A stretch of DNA of 64,000 nucleotides from an uncultured Alistipes sp. (GCA_944323075.1 CALURC010000010.1:1-64000); one strand, 5' to 3'. Shown: positions 18,260-27,875, counted from the first letter of the stretch. The notes: generated by a model from the letters alone, not told the origin. Numbers and translations are program-made.

Positions 18260-19093
18260 ATGACCGAGACAATTAAGAATTTTCCGGATTTACTCCACCG
18301 CACGACCCATACTTTCTACCGTGAGGTACCGTCACAGGTCGCAGCCCGACGTTTTATCGACGCGCTGATCAATCTGCTGTTTCCGATTCGAGAAAAGAAG
18401 TGTATCTCATTGAAAGAGATGGATCTAAAATGGGAAAACCTGCAAAATGATCTGCAAGAGATCATCAGACCGCTGTGCCCCGAAGAGTGCCATTGCGAGA
18501 AACTCGTCGAACACTTCTTCAATGAAGTTCCGACTATCTACTCGCACTTGATGGAGGATGCAACGTTATACAAGGAGTGTGACCCTGCCGCCTATTGTAC
18601 GGAAGAAGTTATTCTCTGTTACCCGGGATTCTATGCCGTAATGGTCTATCGGTTCTCTCATATCCTGCACCAACTGCATATTCCCGTTCTGCCGCGCGTC
18701 ATCTCGGAGTATGCCCACAGCCAAACCGGCATCGACATCCATCCAGGAGCGACTATTGGGCCGAATTTCTACATCGACCACGGAACCGGCATCGTGATCG
18801 GCGAGACAACGGTCATCGGGAAAAATGTAAAGATCTATCAAGGCGTAACGCTCGGAGCCAAATTTGTCGACAAAGAGCTCTCCGGCGTACGTCGTCACCC
18901 AACCATAGAGGACAATGTCATCATTTACGCCGGAAGTACGATTCTTGGAGGCGATACAGTGATCGGCCACGATACGGTGATCGGCGGAAACGTTTGGCTT
19001 ACAGAGTCTGTTCCCCCCTATTCTACAGTTTACTGCCGTCCGGAAATCATCATTAAGGGCAAGCACTCGAAACAACATGAGGTTCGGAAATAA
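18260..19093 (+). CDS. cysE: Serine O-acetyltransferase
   Basis: A 277-residue cytoplasmic enzyme that makes O-acetylserine, the precursor of cysteine. An N-terminal helical domain (1-150) precedes a left-handed beta helix built of hexapeptide repeats. The helix includes IDIHPGATIGPNFYIDHGTG, with the active-site His/Asp, and GETTVIGKNVKIYQGVTLGA. The length fits the long EpsC-like form. It overlaps the next gene by 17 nt, so translation is probably coupled. No cysK is present in the window. Confidence 0.93.
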   Translation: MTETIKNFPDLLHRTTHTFYREVPSQVAARRFIDALINLLFPIREKKCISLKEMDLKWENLQNDLQEIIRPLCPEECHCEKLVEHFFNEVPTIYSHLMEDATLYKECDPAAYCTEEVILCYPGFYAVMVYRFSHILHQLHIPVLPRVISEYAHSQTGIDIHPGATIGPNFYIDHGTGIVIGETTVIGKNVKIYQGVTLGAKFVDKELSGVRRHPTIEDNVIIYAGSTILGGDTVIGHDTVIGGNVWLTESVPPYSTVYCRPEIIIKGKHSKQHEVRK

Positions 19094-21062
19094 AAAATCC
19101 ACGCAAAACGAGACACGGAAGAGGTGGAAGGCATGTCCCGCCGTAGTTCTTATGGTCAGGTTGGCTGCCCTCTATGTCGCTTGGGGCTTTTGTCGGGTTG
19201 TCTTCTATCTGCAAAACCGAACCGAGATCGGACCGATCTCTTTCGGAGAACTTCCCGATCTGCTGCACGGCAGCTGGGTTTTCGACACGGTTTCGATTCT
19301 TTATATCAATGCCCTGTTCATCATATTGTCGCTACTTCCGTTTCGGTTTCGAGAAAAGCGGAGATACGACATGGAGCTTTTCTGGCTCTACATCCTTACC
19401 AATGCTGTCGCGTTGATACTGAATACGGCTGACGGCATCTACTACCACTTCGCAAAAAAACGGTTCACCTCCGACGAGCTGAACTACCTCAGTCAGAACG
19501 ACAACACTTCGAACGTTGTCTTCCGTGCGATGGCCGACAACTGGTACATCGTGCTGTTCGTCGTCGCCCTGATCGCCGGGCTGGTCTGGTGGTACAAAAG
19601 ATGGAGTATCGCTCCTTCACGCATCCGGTCGAACTTCCGCTATGTGCTGCTCCATCTGCCCGCACTGCTGCTTGCCGTGGGGCTCACCATCGGCGGAATC
19701 CGCGGCGGATTCAGCCGGCAGACCCGTCCCATCACCCTCAGCAACGCGACCCTGTACACCTCATCCAGTCTAAAGGCCAACCTCATTCTGAGCAATCCGT
19801 TCTGCCTGCTGCGGACACTGGGGAACCATGCGATCGTCTACACGAAGTTCTTCAGCCCCGAGGAGCTCGATACGATCTACTCGCCCTACCATCGACCGCA
19901 AATCGAACCGCAAGATTCGCTGAAACTCGGTCTCCGAAACATCGTAATCGTCGTATTGGAAAGTTTCAGCAGCGAACACTCTGCCCTGTTGAACCCCGAT
20001 CTATACCCCGATGGCAAGGGCTATACGCCGTTTCTCGACTCCTTGATGCGCGAAGGATACTACTTTCAGAATGCCTTTGCCAACGGACATAAATCAATCG
20101 AGGCCCTGCCCTCGATCCTCTCGTCAATCCCTTCCTACCGGACCCCTTTCATCTCGCTGCCGCAATCACTGGCCCCGATGAAAGCCCTTCCCACGTTATT
20201 GTCCGAAAAGGGATACGCCACCATGTTCTTCAACGGTTCGGGACGCGGATCGATGGGCTTCGGAGCCTATGCCACACAAGCCGGCGTTGAAACCTATTAC
20301 AGCCGCGAAGACTACGAAGCCCGATGCGGGAAGGGCGAATTCGACGGCTATTGGGGAATCTGGGACGAACCTTTCCTGCAATACATGAGTTCCGTACTGT
20401 CGGAAACCCCTCAACCCTTCTTCGCATCGGTATTCACGCTCAGTTCACACCATCCGTTCGTCGTTCCCGAAAAGTACAAATCCGTCCTGCCCGAAGGTCG
20501 GACCAAGATCCACCCGGGCGTTGCCTACACGGATCTGGCGGTGCGCAAATTCATGGAACGTTCAAGCTCCGAACCGTGGTACCGCAACACCATCTTTGTC
20601 TTCGTTGCCGATCACGTCTCCTCCGAGACGTTCGCTCCGAAGACCATGACCCCTACCGGACGCAGCCAGATCATCTGCTTCCTCTACACACCCGATGGTG
20701 CCCTTCGCGGAAGAGAGACTTCGGTGGCCCAACAGATCGACCTGATGCCCACCCTGCTGGGGCTGATCGGACACGACACCCCCTATTTCGCTTTCGGTCG
20801 GGACCTGTTCCAACCACCGACACAGGAACCGATGGTCGTCAACTTCATGAATGAAACCTTTCAGGGCATTACCGATTCGCTGGTACTCTTTTCCGATGGG
20901 GAGCGACTCCTCTCTGCCTTTCTGCGCAGCGACACGTTGCAACAGAACAACATACTGCCACACCCCACTCCGGAACTCAAACGTTCCGAGCGCAATCTGA
21001 ATGCACGCATCCAGCAATATTATCAGCACGTCGAGAAGGGCGATTATCTGCCCCGCCCGTGA
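19077..21062 (+). CDS. LTA synthase-like sulfatase-fold membrane enzyme
   Basis: A 661-residue inner-membrane protein. Five hydrophobic segments (about 22-45, 66-87, 102-120, 155-171, 189-208) precede a periplasmic alkaline-phosphatase-superfamily domain. IVIVVLESFSSEH supplies the metal-binding Glu295, NGHKSIEALPSI the nucleophile at Ser340 where LtaS has Thr, and FVFVADH the later metal ligands. Family members move phosphoglycerol or phosphoethanolamine from lipids to glycans or lipid A. The Gram-negative context makes a lipid A, glycan or phosphoglycerol target more likely than teichoic acid. The start overlaps cysE by 17 nt. Confidence 0.85.
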   Translation: MRFGNKKSTQNETRKRWKACPAVVLMVRLAALYVAWGFCRVVFYLQNRTEIGPISFGELPDLLHGSWVFDTVSILYINALFIILSLLPFRFREKRRYDMELFWLYILTNAVALILNTADGIYYHFAKKRFTSDELNYLSQNDNTSNVVFRAMADNWYIVLFVVALIAGLVWWYKRWSIAPSRIRSNFRYVLLHLPALLLAVGLTIGGIRGGFSRQTRPITLSNATLYTSSSLKANLILSNPFCLLRTLGNHAIVYTKFFSPEELDTIYSPYHRPQIEPQDSLKLGLRNIVIVVLESFSSEHSALLNPDLYPDGKGYTPFLDSLMREGYYFQNAFANGHKSIEALPSILSSIPSYRTPFISLPQSLAPMKALPTLLSEKGYATMFFNGSGRGSMGFGAYATQAGVETYYSREDYEARCGKGEFDGYWGIWDEPFLQYMSSVLSETPQPFFASVFTLSSHHPFVVPEKYKSVLPEGRTKIHPGVAYTDLAVRKFMERSSSEPWYRNTIFVFVADHVSSETFAPKTMTPTGRSQIICFLYTPDGALRGRETSVAQQIDLMPTLLGLIGHDTPYFAFGRDLFQPPTQEPMVVNFMNETFQGITDSLVLFSDGERLLSAFLRSDTLQQNNILPHPTPELKRSERNLNARIQQYYQHVEKGDYLPRP

Positions 21063-21118
21063 CGAACCGCCGGAATCGACAACAAAAAAGGGAGCGACAG
21101 TAAAAAGGACGTGACAAC

Positions 21119-21166
21119 AAAAAGGGCGGGGAGCCATCCAATCATCCATCGGATCTCTCCCCGCCC
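21119..21166 (-). terminator. Intrinsic terminator of metK
   Basis: A perfect 10-bp GC-rich stem (21124-21133 with 21157-21166), plus inner ATCC/GGAT pairing, lies past the metK stop. On the minus strand it runs straight into five T. It may also stop the converging plus-strand transcript. Confidence 0.85.
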
Positions 21167-21207
21167 TCACTATTTACAGACGTGACAATGTCCCAATCCA
21201 ATCGGGC

Positions 21208-22503
21208 TTAACACCCGAAAGCCTTTTTCAGCTTATCGACCACATCGAGACGCTCCCAGCCGAAAAATTCGACCTCACGCATCACCTTCTGGTTCCCCTC
21301 GTAGCAAACCACCTCCTTTTTATAGGGGCGGTTACCGAAGTGTCCGTACGAAGCCGTAGCCTCGAAAATCGGATTCCGCAAGCCGAACTCCCGAACGATC
21401 GCCGCCGGACGCAGATCGAAAATCTGTCCGATCTTCTCCGCAATCGCTCCATCGGTCACCCCGTTGAGCTTCGAGGTTCCGTAGGTGTTCACATAAATAC
21501 TCAACGGTTGAGCAATTCCGATCGCATAGGAGAGCTGAACAAGCACCTCATCGGCAATTCCGGCTGCAACGATATTCTTGGCAATGTGACGTGCCGCATA
21601 GGCTGCACTACGGTCCACTTTCGAGCTGTCCTTACCCGAGAAGGCTCCTCCTCCGTGAGCACCGCGACCACCGTAGCTATCGACAATGATCTTCCGGCCG
21701 GTCAATCCCGTATCGCCGTGCGGGCCGCCGATAACGAATTTTCCCGTAGGATTGACGTGCAGGATATAGTCATCACCGATCAGATCGGCCAGACGGTCTC
21801 CGGCCCGTTCCAAACGTGCCTTGGTACGCGGGATCAAGATGGTCCGCACATCCTCGCGAATCCGGGCACACATCGCCTCTTCGGCTGCCTTTTCGCTTCC
21901 GGCCATGTCAGCCGTAATAAACTCATCGTGCTGCGTCGATACGACAATCGTATGTACACGCAACGGTTTACGGTCGTCGCCGTACTCGATCGTCACCTGA
22001 CTCTTCGCATCGGGACGCAGATAGGTCATCACCTTCCCCTCACGACGGATCGCAGCTAACTCCTTCAGGATAACTTGTGACAAAATAAGCGTCGCCGGCA
22101 TCAGCTCCTTGGTCTCCGAGCAGGCATAACCGAACATGATGCCCTGATCGCCGGCCCCCTGCTCCTCTTCGGTTGCCCGAACGACCCCCTGATTGATATC
22201 GGGCGACTGTTCGTGAATGGCCGAAAGCACTCCGCAGGAGTTCCCGTCGAAACGGTAATCGCTCCGGGTATATCCGATCCGGTTGATCACACGGCGGGCC
22301 ACATCCTGAACATCGACATACGCCTCAGAACGCACCTCTCCCGCAACGACAACCAACCCTGTCGTACACAACGTTTCACAAGCTACTTTGGAATAAGGAT
22401 CGTGACGAAGGAACTCGTCGAGAATCGCATCGGAAATCTGATCCGAAACCTTGTCGGGATGTCCCTCGGACACCGACTCGGAGGTAAATAAAAATCCCAT
22501 CAT
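21208..22503 (-). CDS. metK: S-adenosylmethionine synthase
   Basis: A 431-residue cytoplasmic enzyme that makes S-adenosylmethionine from ATP and methionine. [16 protein letters not shown] (ATP and metal site) is near the N-terminus. GQGIMFGYA is represented by [14 protein letters not shown], and the P-loop-like [19 protein letters not shown] is intact. Two ATG codons stand together at the start, and I use the first. The gene is alone between its own promoter and leader and a strong terminator. The leader carries a SAM-II-like aptamer, so feedback by the product is likely. Confidence 0.98.
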   Translation of the reverse strand: MMGFLFTSESVSEGHPDKVSDQISDAILDEFLRHDPYSKVACETLCTTGLVVVAGEVRSEAYVDVQDVARRVINRIGYTRSDYRFDGNSCGVLSAIHEQSPDINQGVVRATEEEQGAGDQGIMFGYACSETKELMPATLILSQVILKELAAIRREGKVMTYLRPDAKSQVTIEYGDDRKPLRVHTIVVSTQHDEFITADMAGSEKAAEEAMCARIREDVRTILIPRTKARLERAGDRLADLIGDDYILHVNPTGKFVIGGPHGDTGLTGRKIIVDSYGGRGAHGGGAFSGKDSSKVDRSAAYAARHIAKNIVAAGIADEVLVQLSYAIGIAQPLSIYVNTYGTSKLNGVTDGAIAEKIGQIFDLRPAAIVREFGLRNPIFEATASYGHFGNRPYKKEVVCYEGNQKVMREVEFFGWERLDVVDKLKKAFGC

Positions 22504-22562
22504 TAAAAGATTTTAAACATGAAACACTTTAAAACAATGGGAAAAACTCAGCTGTTGTTGAA

Positions 22563-22626
22563 GAAAAAAACAAGTACTATTTTAGCATTTTTTTTCGTGG
22601 TTGCAAGCGGCCAAATCTTTCCACAA
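22563..22626 (-). ncRNA. SAM-II-like riboswitch in the metK leader
   Basis: On the minus strand a 6-bp P1 stem (22621-22626 with 22595-22600, one G-U pair) encloses a loop containing GATTT, CCG and TTGCAA. It is followed by an A-rich joint and AAATGCTAAAA. These are the conserved blocks of the SAM-II (metA) aptamer, in the right order and spacing. The GC of TTGCAA can pair with the GC of TGCTAAA as in the SAM-II pseudoknot. I could not find the second short pseudoknot helix. The A-tract right after P1 can instead pair with a U-tract at 22564-22570, trapping the GCTAAAA strand in a loop. Placement, a few nt from the expected transcription start and ahead of metK, fits perfectly. Confidence 0.8.
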
Positions 22627-22640
22627 TCATTAAACGGCGG

Positions 22641-22671
22641 CAAAGGTAAACAACTTTTCGGGATTTTCAAA
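22641..22671 (-). promoter_or_regulatory. Consensus promoter for metK
   Basis: On the minus strand TTTG (22668-22671), a 19-nt spacer and TACCTTTG (22641-22648) match the Bacteroidota consensus without mismatch. Transcription would begin near 22633, giving a leader of about 130 nt. Confidence 0.88.
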
Positions 22672-22742
22672 AAAGAAACGGCCGTTTGCTCCCCCGATGT
22701 CAGCCGGCCACATCGACACCAATATACCCATCGGTCCACAGA

Positions 22743-25178
22743 TCAGAAAGGATAACCAACTGCAAAATTGAGTGTTGTATTCTGGAATCGGAAATTCTGG
22801 ACCCACCGCTGCCCGACAAGCTCTCCCGGATCGTATAATTTCACCCCCCAATCAACACGAAAAACAAAAAAATCGAAATCAAACCGAGCACCTAATCCCG
22901 TATTGAACCCAAGTTGTTCGAAGAAGTGATTGAAACGGAATCGGCTCTCTTCATTGTAATCATTTCCCGTGAACCAAATATTTCCCACATCGAAGAACAA
23001 CGCACCTTGCAGAATTCCCCATACGGGAAACCGTGTTTCGAAATTGGTTTCGAGCTTAAAGTTTCCCAACTGTGTAGGATAAGATGAGATCCAGCGATGT
23101 TCGTTTCCAGGTCCGAGCGTACGTGCCAGCCACCCCCGCATACTGTTGCTACCTCCGCAATAGAAGAGCCGTTCGAACGGTATAGAGTAGGAATTCCCGT
23201 AAGCGTATCCCCATCCCGTGTAGAACCGGAAAACAAAACTCGTCTTCGGAGCCAACACGAATTTTCGAGCCAGATTAAAATCGAATCGGAAATATTGTGC
23301 ATACCGGATTCCGAAGAGTTTATGATACCGGTCATCCCCTTCACCAACTACCTCCTTCCCGAAAAGACGCGACAGTCCATCAATCAAGTTTCCGTTCGTT
23401 TCGACATTCAACCGCATCGAAAGCGAATTTTTCTCCACGTTGATCTTTTGATTGTTAAAGATATAAGAGGCAGAAAGCCCGGCAATTACCTGTGACGTAT
23501 AACTGTTGTAGAGATAGGGATTTTCCAAATTGTTAAGAAACGACGTATCGATCTGCCGCAACTTGACAATGTTGATGTCGGCCGGACGCAAAACGAATGT
23601 ACTGTTCTTTCCATTGCCCCACGAATACCCCCACACGGCCGATGCCAATGCTCGATGGTAATAAGGACGACGTTGCACGTTATAGGAGACCTCTACCTTG
23701 GTTTGCGGGCTGAAAGTCCGGTTGTAACGGTCGACCCGGAACGGAGTGATGAACCTCGGGAATGAGAAAGCTCCGGAGACTCCAAACTCAAAGGAATTCC
23801 GTTTCTGCTTGGAGTGCATGAACTCATACCCGCCCCGCACCTTGAAGTCGAAAAGCTCAACACCACGGAACAGATTCCGGTTCTGATACCCGACGGTCGC
23901 CGTAATCCCGAAATAGTCCGCCGAAGTCGTTCCTTCCAGCTCCAACGAATACCCCTGAAGCAAATCTGGAATACAATAGATATTACAATCGAGATATTTT
24001 TCGGTTCCATACGAGAGCTCTTCCGTACCTGTAGAATCGGATGCAGATCCGATAAAGGTCAACGTGTTTTGCTGAGCGACCGAATCCGGACTCTCTGAAA
24101 AAAGAATGTTGGCACTCCGGAAATACCCCAATCGCATGATGTTATCATAGGTTCGGTTAACCTCGTCGGCATTATACAGATAGTTCGGATAGAGTGTTAT
24201 CGTCCGGCGTAAAATCTCCGAACGGACATTCTGACGTTTATGATAGATGATTTTTAAGCCATTATAATCGACCGTATCCAATCCTGACCAATAGAGCGAA
24301 TCGGTCGCAGCCTCCGTTGGATTGTAATCCGGGAAAACACATATATTCCGAATCCGATAAATACGGTTGTTATCCACGGTAGCTTCTCCCTCTTCGGTAT
24401 ACCCCGACATGTGCCTCTTTATAATCATCGTCACATCGATTGTCCGGTTTCCGACCGTCGAATCGGCTATATAACTGATGTTGTTGATCGAAAAATTGTA
24501 ATACCCCTTGCTCTTCATGAAATTGGTGATCCTCACCCGTTCGTCATCGAGCACATTGGCATCGAACAGATCTCCTGAATGCAGCAAACTCGAAACCGTA
24601 TCGCTGAAAATGATAGGCTGTAACGTCCGGTCACGAAACTCGTATTTGATCGTACCGATCCGATAGAGATCGCCGGGATGAACGGTATAATACACTCGGG
24701 CTTTACGCTTTGCCGTATCGACCCGAAACGAAGCCGACGCATCCAAAAAGCCTTTTCCATTCATATAGATCTGCATGGCTGACGCCGAACGTTCGGTCAA
24801 AGTAGAATCCAACAGCACCGGAGCTTTTCCTATCCGGCGTTTGAACCGATTCCATCCGGTATCTTTCGTCGTATCTGCCGTGTTGTAAAGCCACACGTAA
24901 AAATTGGTTCCAAAGAATCGTTTAGCCGGATGTTGCCGGATGAATTGTTCCAAATCGGCAGATTGAACCCGTTCGTGTTTTGCAAGATGATCTACCTTTT
25001 CTATGCGAATATCGTTTTTGACCAATAGATAACTCGACTTCGGAATATGCTTAGTCGCACTGCATGCCACCAACACAACGGTAAGGCACATCAAAAGAGA
25101 TCGATTCACCGCTCGAACGACACGTCGGACAGGTTCTCCGACTCTGTTTCCATCCTCTTTACTCTCTGTTAGCCGCAC
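22743..25178 (-). CDS. TamL-type BamA/TamA-family outer-membrane lipoprotein
   Basis: An 811-residue Omp85-superfamily protein. The N-terminus has a long basic region, then VVLVAC with lipobox Cys39. A lipidated N-terminus marks the Bacteroidota TamL branch. Repeated POTRA-like units follow (about 60-400), with motifs such as GFLDASASFRVD and KGYYNFS. A C-terminal 16-strand barrel is suggested by CGGSNSMRGWLARTLGPG, the superfamily (V/I)RG(F/Y)-like motif, and by the terminal phenylalanine (NFAVGYPF). It probably inserts or helps export outer-membrane proteins. The TamB partner is not here. A downstream ATG at codon 30 is an alternative start. Confidence 0.88.
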   Translation of the reverse strand: MRLTESKEDGNRVGEPVRRVVRAVNRSLLMCLTVVLVACSATKHIPKSSYLLVKNDIRIEKVDHLAKHERVQSADLEQFIRQHPAKRFFGTNFYVWLYNTADTTKDTGWNRFKRRIGKAPVLLDSTLTERSASAMQIYMNGKGFLDASASFRVDTAKRKARVYYTVHPGDLYRIGTIKYEFRDRTLQPIIFSDTVSSLLHSGDLFDANVLDDERVRITNFMKSKGYYNFSINNISYIADSTVGNRTIDVTMIIKRHMSGYTEEGEATVDNNRIYRIRNICVFPDYNPTEAATDSLYWSGLDTVDYNGLKIIYHKRQNVRSEILRRTITLYPNYLYNADEVNRTYDNIMRLGYFRSANILFSESPDSVAQQNTLTFIGSASDSTGTEELSYGTEKYLDCNIYCIPDLLQGYSLELEGTTSADYFGITATVGYQNRNLFRGVELFDFKVRGGYEFMHSKQKRNSFEFGVSGAFSFPRFITPFRVDRYNRTFSPQTKVEVSYNVQRRPYYHRALASAVWGYSWGNGKNSTFVLRPADINIVKLRQIDTSFLNNLENPYLYNSYTSQVIAGLSASYIFNNQKINVEKNSLSMRLNVETNGNLIDGLSRLFGKEVVGEGDDRYHKLFGIRYAQYFRFDFNLARKFVLAPKTSFVFRFYTGWGYAYGNSYSIPFERLFYCGGSNSMRGWLARTLGPGNEHRWISSYPTQLGNFKLETNFETRFPVWGILQGALFFDVGNIWFTGNDYNEESRFRFNHFFEQLGFNTGLGARFDFDFFVFRVDWGVKLYDPGELVGQRWVQNFRFQNTTLNFAVGYPF

Positions 25179-25191
25179 CTTTTTCTATTCT

Positions 25192-25650
25192 CTATTTCGC
25201 AAATTTGAACCGCACCCGCAAAACGCCATCCGTACAGTCACTCGAAATAAGTGTGACTGGTGGTATTTCGGAAGTATTAGAGACATGAGCGCCAATACAT
25301 GGACAAGCATCAAATGACCCGATATGGACAATTCGAACCGAAGACTCTCCTTCCGGCAATCGTGTAAGGGCATAATGTGTGGCTGCTTCTTCGGGCGTCA
25401 TCACCTCATCCCACACCTCCGCTCCGGAGGCAATCTGATCGTTGACCTCCCGCTCAATCGACGAAAGCTCTTCTGCGGTCAGATTTCTCGAATAATGAAA
25501 ATCACATTTCGATTTTTTCTTCTCGATATGCGTCGAAAAGGCTCTCCCGCATCCCAACATCCGGGCAATCGCTCCATTGACTAAATGTTCGGCCGTATGC
25601 ATCGGTTCGAAATAGGTTTTGCGCGACCTGTTCTCTTCTTGTTGTTCCAT
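25192..25650 (-). CDS. AlaX-like alanyl-tRNA editing domain protein
   Basis: A 152-residue free-standing copy of the second additional (editing) domain of alanyl- and threonyl-tRNA synthetases. Zinc ligands are His18 and His22 in MHTAEHL, plus Cys116/Cys118 and His122 in CPCIGAHV. The family clears wrongly charged tRNA such as Ser-tRNA(Ala). It is shorter than full AlaX and lacks the N-terminal glycyl-rich part, which fits the smallest class. It lies 13 nt upstream of the TamL-like gene and is probably co-transcribed despite the different role. Exact tRNA substrate is inferred. Confidence 0.85.
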   Translation of the reverse strand: MEQQEENRSRKTYFEPMHTAEHLVNGAIARMLGCGRAFSTHIEKKKSKCDFHYSRNLTAEELSSIEREVNDQIASGAEVWDEVMTPEEAATHYALTRLPEGESSVRIVHIGSFDACPCIGAHVSNTSEIPPVTLISSDCTDGVLRVRFKFAK

Positions 25651-25845
25651 AATTTCCGACTACGAAATATTCTCCGGAAAGGGCCGGACACGAACTCCCT
25701 CGCTCCGTCAATCCGCAGAGGCCTCTTCGCTACACGAATCCCATATCCCCGCTCCTAAACATTCCAACTTAAGCCTCCAAGCGTTTTGGCTCTTGCCTTC
25801 TGCCAACACTTCGCAGATGTCTCCGGACGATTGATCCAAAACCGA

Positions 25846-26592
25846 TTATTGATTAAAAAATCCCTGTTTTTTCAGCACCTCAAAATATTTTCTCGAGAAA
25901 GTCAGATTGTCTTCACCTGTATAACGCTTCTCGGTAAAAATCCGTGCAAGATTGGGTAGCTCATTTACTTTCAAAAGATGCTGCGTCTCCTCCGACACCT
26001 CCTTTGCAGCCCAAATCGTATCGATCTGCTCCGGAGTATAGTCTTTATACTTCTCGCGATGAATTACCCCCTCCAACGGCAACCGATCGGTCAAGGGCGG
26101 CATCTGATCCGGATACCCCATCGTAACGGTCGTAACCGGAATAACGCCCTGCGGCAGATCGAGCACTTCGATAATCCGGTCAGCCGTATAGGTGGTCGTT
26201 CCAAGGTAGCAGATACCCAACCCCTCCGACTCTGCGGCTAAACACACATTTTCCGATACGAGAATTGTGTCGATCACGCCGTTGACAAACCAAACGAAGT
26301 TATCGTACTGCGGAGTAGCTCCACGCTGTCTGCACCACTGGGAAAAACGATGCACGTCCACACAAAAGGTCAACACGGCCGGCGCCTGTGTAACCATTGG
26401 TTGGCCGAAGTGGCAGGGTGACAACTGGGCCTTCAGGTCGGGATCAGTCGTTACCACCACACTGTAAATCTGCATATTTCCCGTATTGGAAGCCCGGATA
26501 CCTGCTTCAAGAATCCGTTGCATCAGTGCCTCTTCGATCGGGCGATCGGTATAACTGCGCACCGAACGGTGCTGGAAAATCGTTTCAATCAT
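25846..26592 (-). CDS. Nitroreductase family flavoprotein (NfsA-like)
   Basis: A 248-residue FMN-dependent NAD(P)H oxidoreductase. The opening TIFQHRSVRSYTDRPIEEAL is the phosphate-binding FMN segment (HRSVR). Residues near ASNTGNMQIYSVVV and EGLGICYLGTT complete the flavin site. Length and the C-terminal KRYTGEDNLTFSRKYFE match the NfsA-like group that reduces nitro compounds and quinones. It is a single gene with divergent dapF upstream. I see no clear -33 box. The physiological substrate is unknown. Confidence 0.88.
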   Translation of the reverse strand: MIETIFQHRSVRSYTDRPIEEALMQRILEAGIRASNTGNMQIYSVVVTTDPDLKAQLSPCHFGQPMVTQAPAVLTFCVDVHRFSQWCRQRGATPQYDNFVWFVNGVIDTILVSENVCLAAESEGLGICYLGTTTYTADRIIEVLDLPQGVIPVTTVTMGYPDQMPPLTDRLPLEGVIHREKYKDYTPEQIDTIWAAKEVSEETQHLLKVNELPNLARIFTEKRYTGEDNLTFSRKYFEVLKKQGFFNQ

Positions 26593-26725
26593 ATTTTCTA
26601 TCTATTTTCTGAAGACGAGAAACCATTGTCCGTCATTTTACAAATATCCGCTATTTTTTCGAAAGCAGAAAAGTTTTTTAGCAAAAATCGCCATATTTGC
26701 AACAGTAAACTCACCCTTTAAACGT

Positions 26726-27529
26726 ATGGGGCATAAATTCTATAAATATCAGGGAGCCGGCAACGACTTCATCATGATCGATAACCGGACACAGAGATTC
26801 TCTCCGACGACCGAGTATGTGGCCGCATTGTGTCATCGCAGAACGGGCATCGGAGCTGATGGCCTGATCCTGCTTGAAAACGACGAACAGACACTTTTCC
26901 GGATGCGTTATTTCAACTCGGACGGAGGAGAAGCCACGATGTGCGGTAACGGAGGACGTTGTATTACCCTGTTCGCTCATCATCTCGAAATCGGAGGCCT
27001 CCTCAAAACGTTCAACGGTGTCGACGGTGTACATCAAGCTGAAATCCTTTCGGCCGATGCTCTTCAAGGCGAAGTACGGCTCCAGATGATCGATGTCCAC
27101 AATCCGGAAATCCACCCCGACTACCTGTTTTTAAATACCGGGTCACCCCATTATGTAACTTTTATACCGGACGTTCGGGCCGTCGATGTATTTCATGAAG
27201 GCACAAAAATACGTCGTAGCGCCCAATTCGCCCCGATCGGCGGAACCAATGTCAATTTCGTCGAGATCCTTTCCGATGGGCACATCCGGATCCGCACTTT
27301 CGAACGAGGCGTTGAGGATGAGACACTTGCCTGCGGAACAGGAGCCACGGCTTCGGCTTTGGCCACTGCCATACATACACACAGCTGCTGCCGTAACTTC
27401 CGGGTCGATGTCGAAGGAGGGACCTTGTGGGTTTCCTTCGAATCGTCTGATCTAAAGAACTTTGACCACATTTTCCTAACCGGTCCCGCCCGGAAGGTCT
27501 TCTCCGGAGAAACGGCTGAAATTTTTTAA
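26726..27529 (+). CDS. dapF: Diaminopimelate epimerase
   Basis: A 267-residue cytoplasmic enzyme that converts LL- to meso-diaminopimelate for lysine and peptidoglycan synthesis. The two catalytic cysteines are in MCGNGGRC (about 72-79) and LACGTGATA (about 201-209). The start KFYKYQGAGNDFIMID is typical. Meso-DAP is also what the MurE encoded in this window appears to add. It stands alone, with 133 nt to the divergent nitroreductase gene. Confidence 0.96.
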   Translation: MGHKFYKYQGAGNDFIMIDNRTQRFSPTTEYVAALCHRRTGIGADGLILLENDEQTLFRMRYFNSDGGEATMCGNGGRCITLFAHHLEIGGLLKTFNGVDGVHQAEILSADALQGEVRLQMIDVHNPEIHPDYLFLNTGSPHYVTFIPDVRAVDVFHEGTKIRRSAQFAPIGGTNVNFVEILSDGHIRIRTFERGVEDETLACGTGATASALATAIHTHSCCRNFRVDVEGGTLWVSFESSDLKNFDHIFLTGPARKVFSGETAEIF

Positions 27530-27653
27530 TCCCGAAACGATTGTTTTTTCCGGAAAAATTCTCTATCATTGCATAAGTAACAGGGCCCATATAAGGCTGT
27601 TGTCACTATAATTCGGATGTCAAACCTTTAAAATTTTACGGCTTTCATCACCC

Positions 27654-27875
27654 ATGAAATCGACCCATGCAACCCGAAACAAAAACCGCGATTTTGATTC
27701 GGAAGATTCAATGAAACGAGCAGCAAAACTCGACCCCATCAAAAAAAGCGGGAAAGAACGGCATGCGCTTTACAGTCAACTCGATGATGACGAAGATTTC
27801 GAACTGCAATCTCTGAAAAAACGAGAATCCGCATTCGACTATTTCGACGACGGAGAGGAAGAAAACGAAAAATAG
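27654..27875 (+). CDS. Small charged protein of unknown function
   Basis: A 73-residue protein rich in Lys, Asp and Glu. A basic N-terminal half (KSTHATRNKNRDF, then KRAAKLDPIKKSGKERH) leads to an acidic half ending FDYFDDGEEENEK. There is no signal peptide or membrane segment. I judge it real because it fills the space between dapF and a terminator that sits 25 nt past its stop, and because its composition is regular. It may be disordered or nucleic-acid associated. No function is recognised. Confidence 0.6.
   Translation: MKSTHATRNKNRDFDSEDSMKRAAKLDPIKKSGKERHALYSQLDDDEDFELQSLKKRESAFDYFDDGEEENEK

Noticed and set aside
26593-26725. Promoters for dapF and the nitroreductase
   Set aside because: Only near-matches (CATATTTG and GATATTTG) without a good -33 box are visible, so I did not list them.
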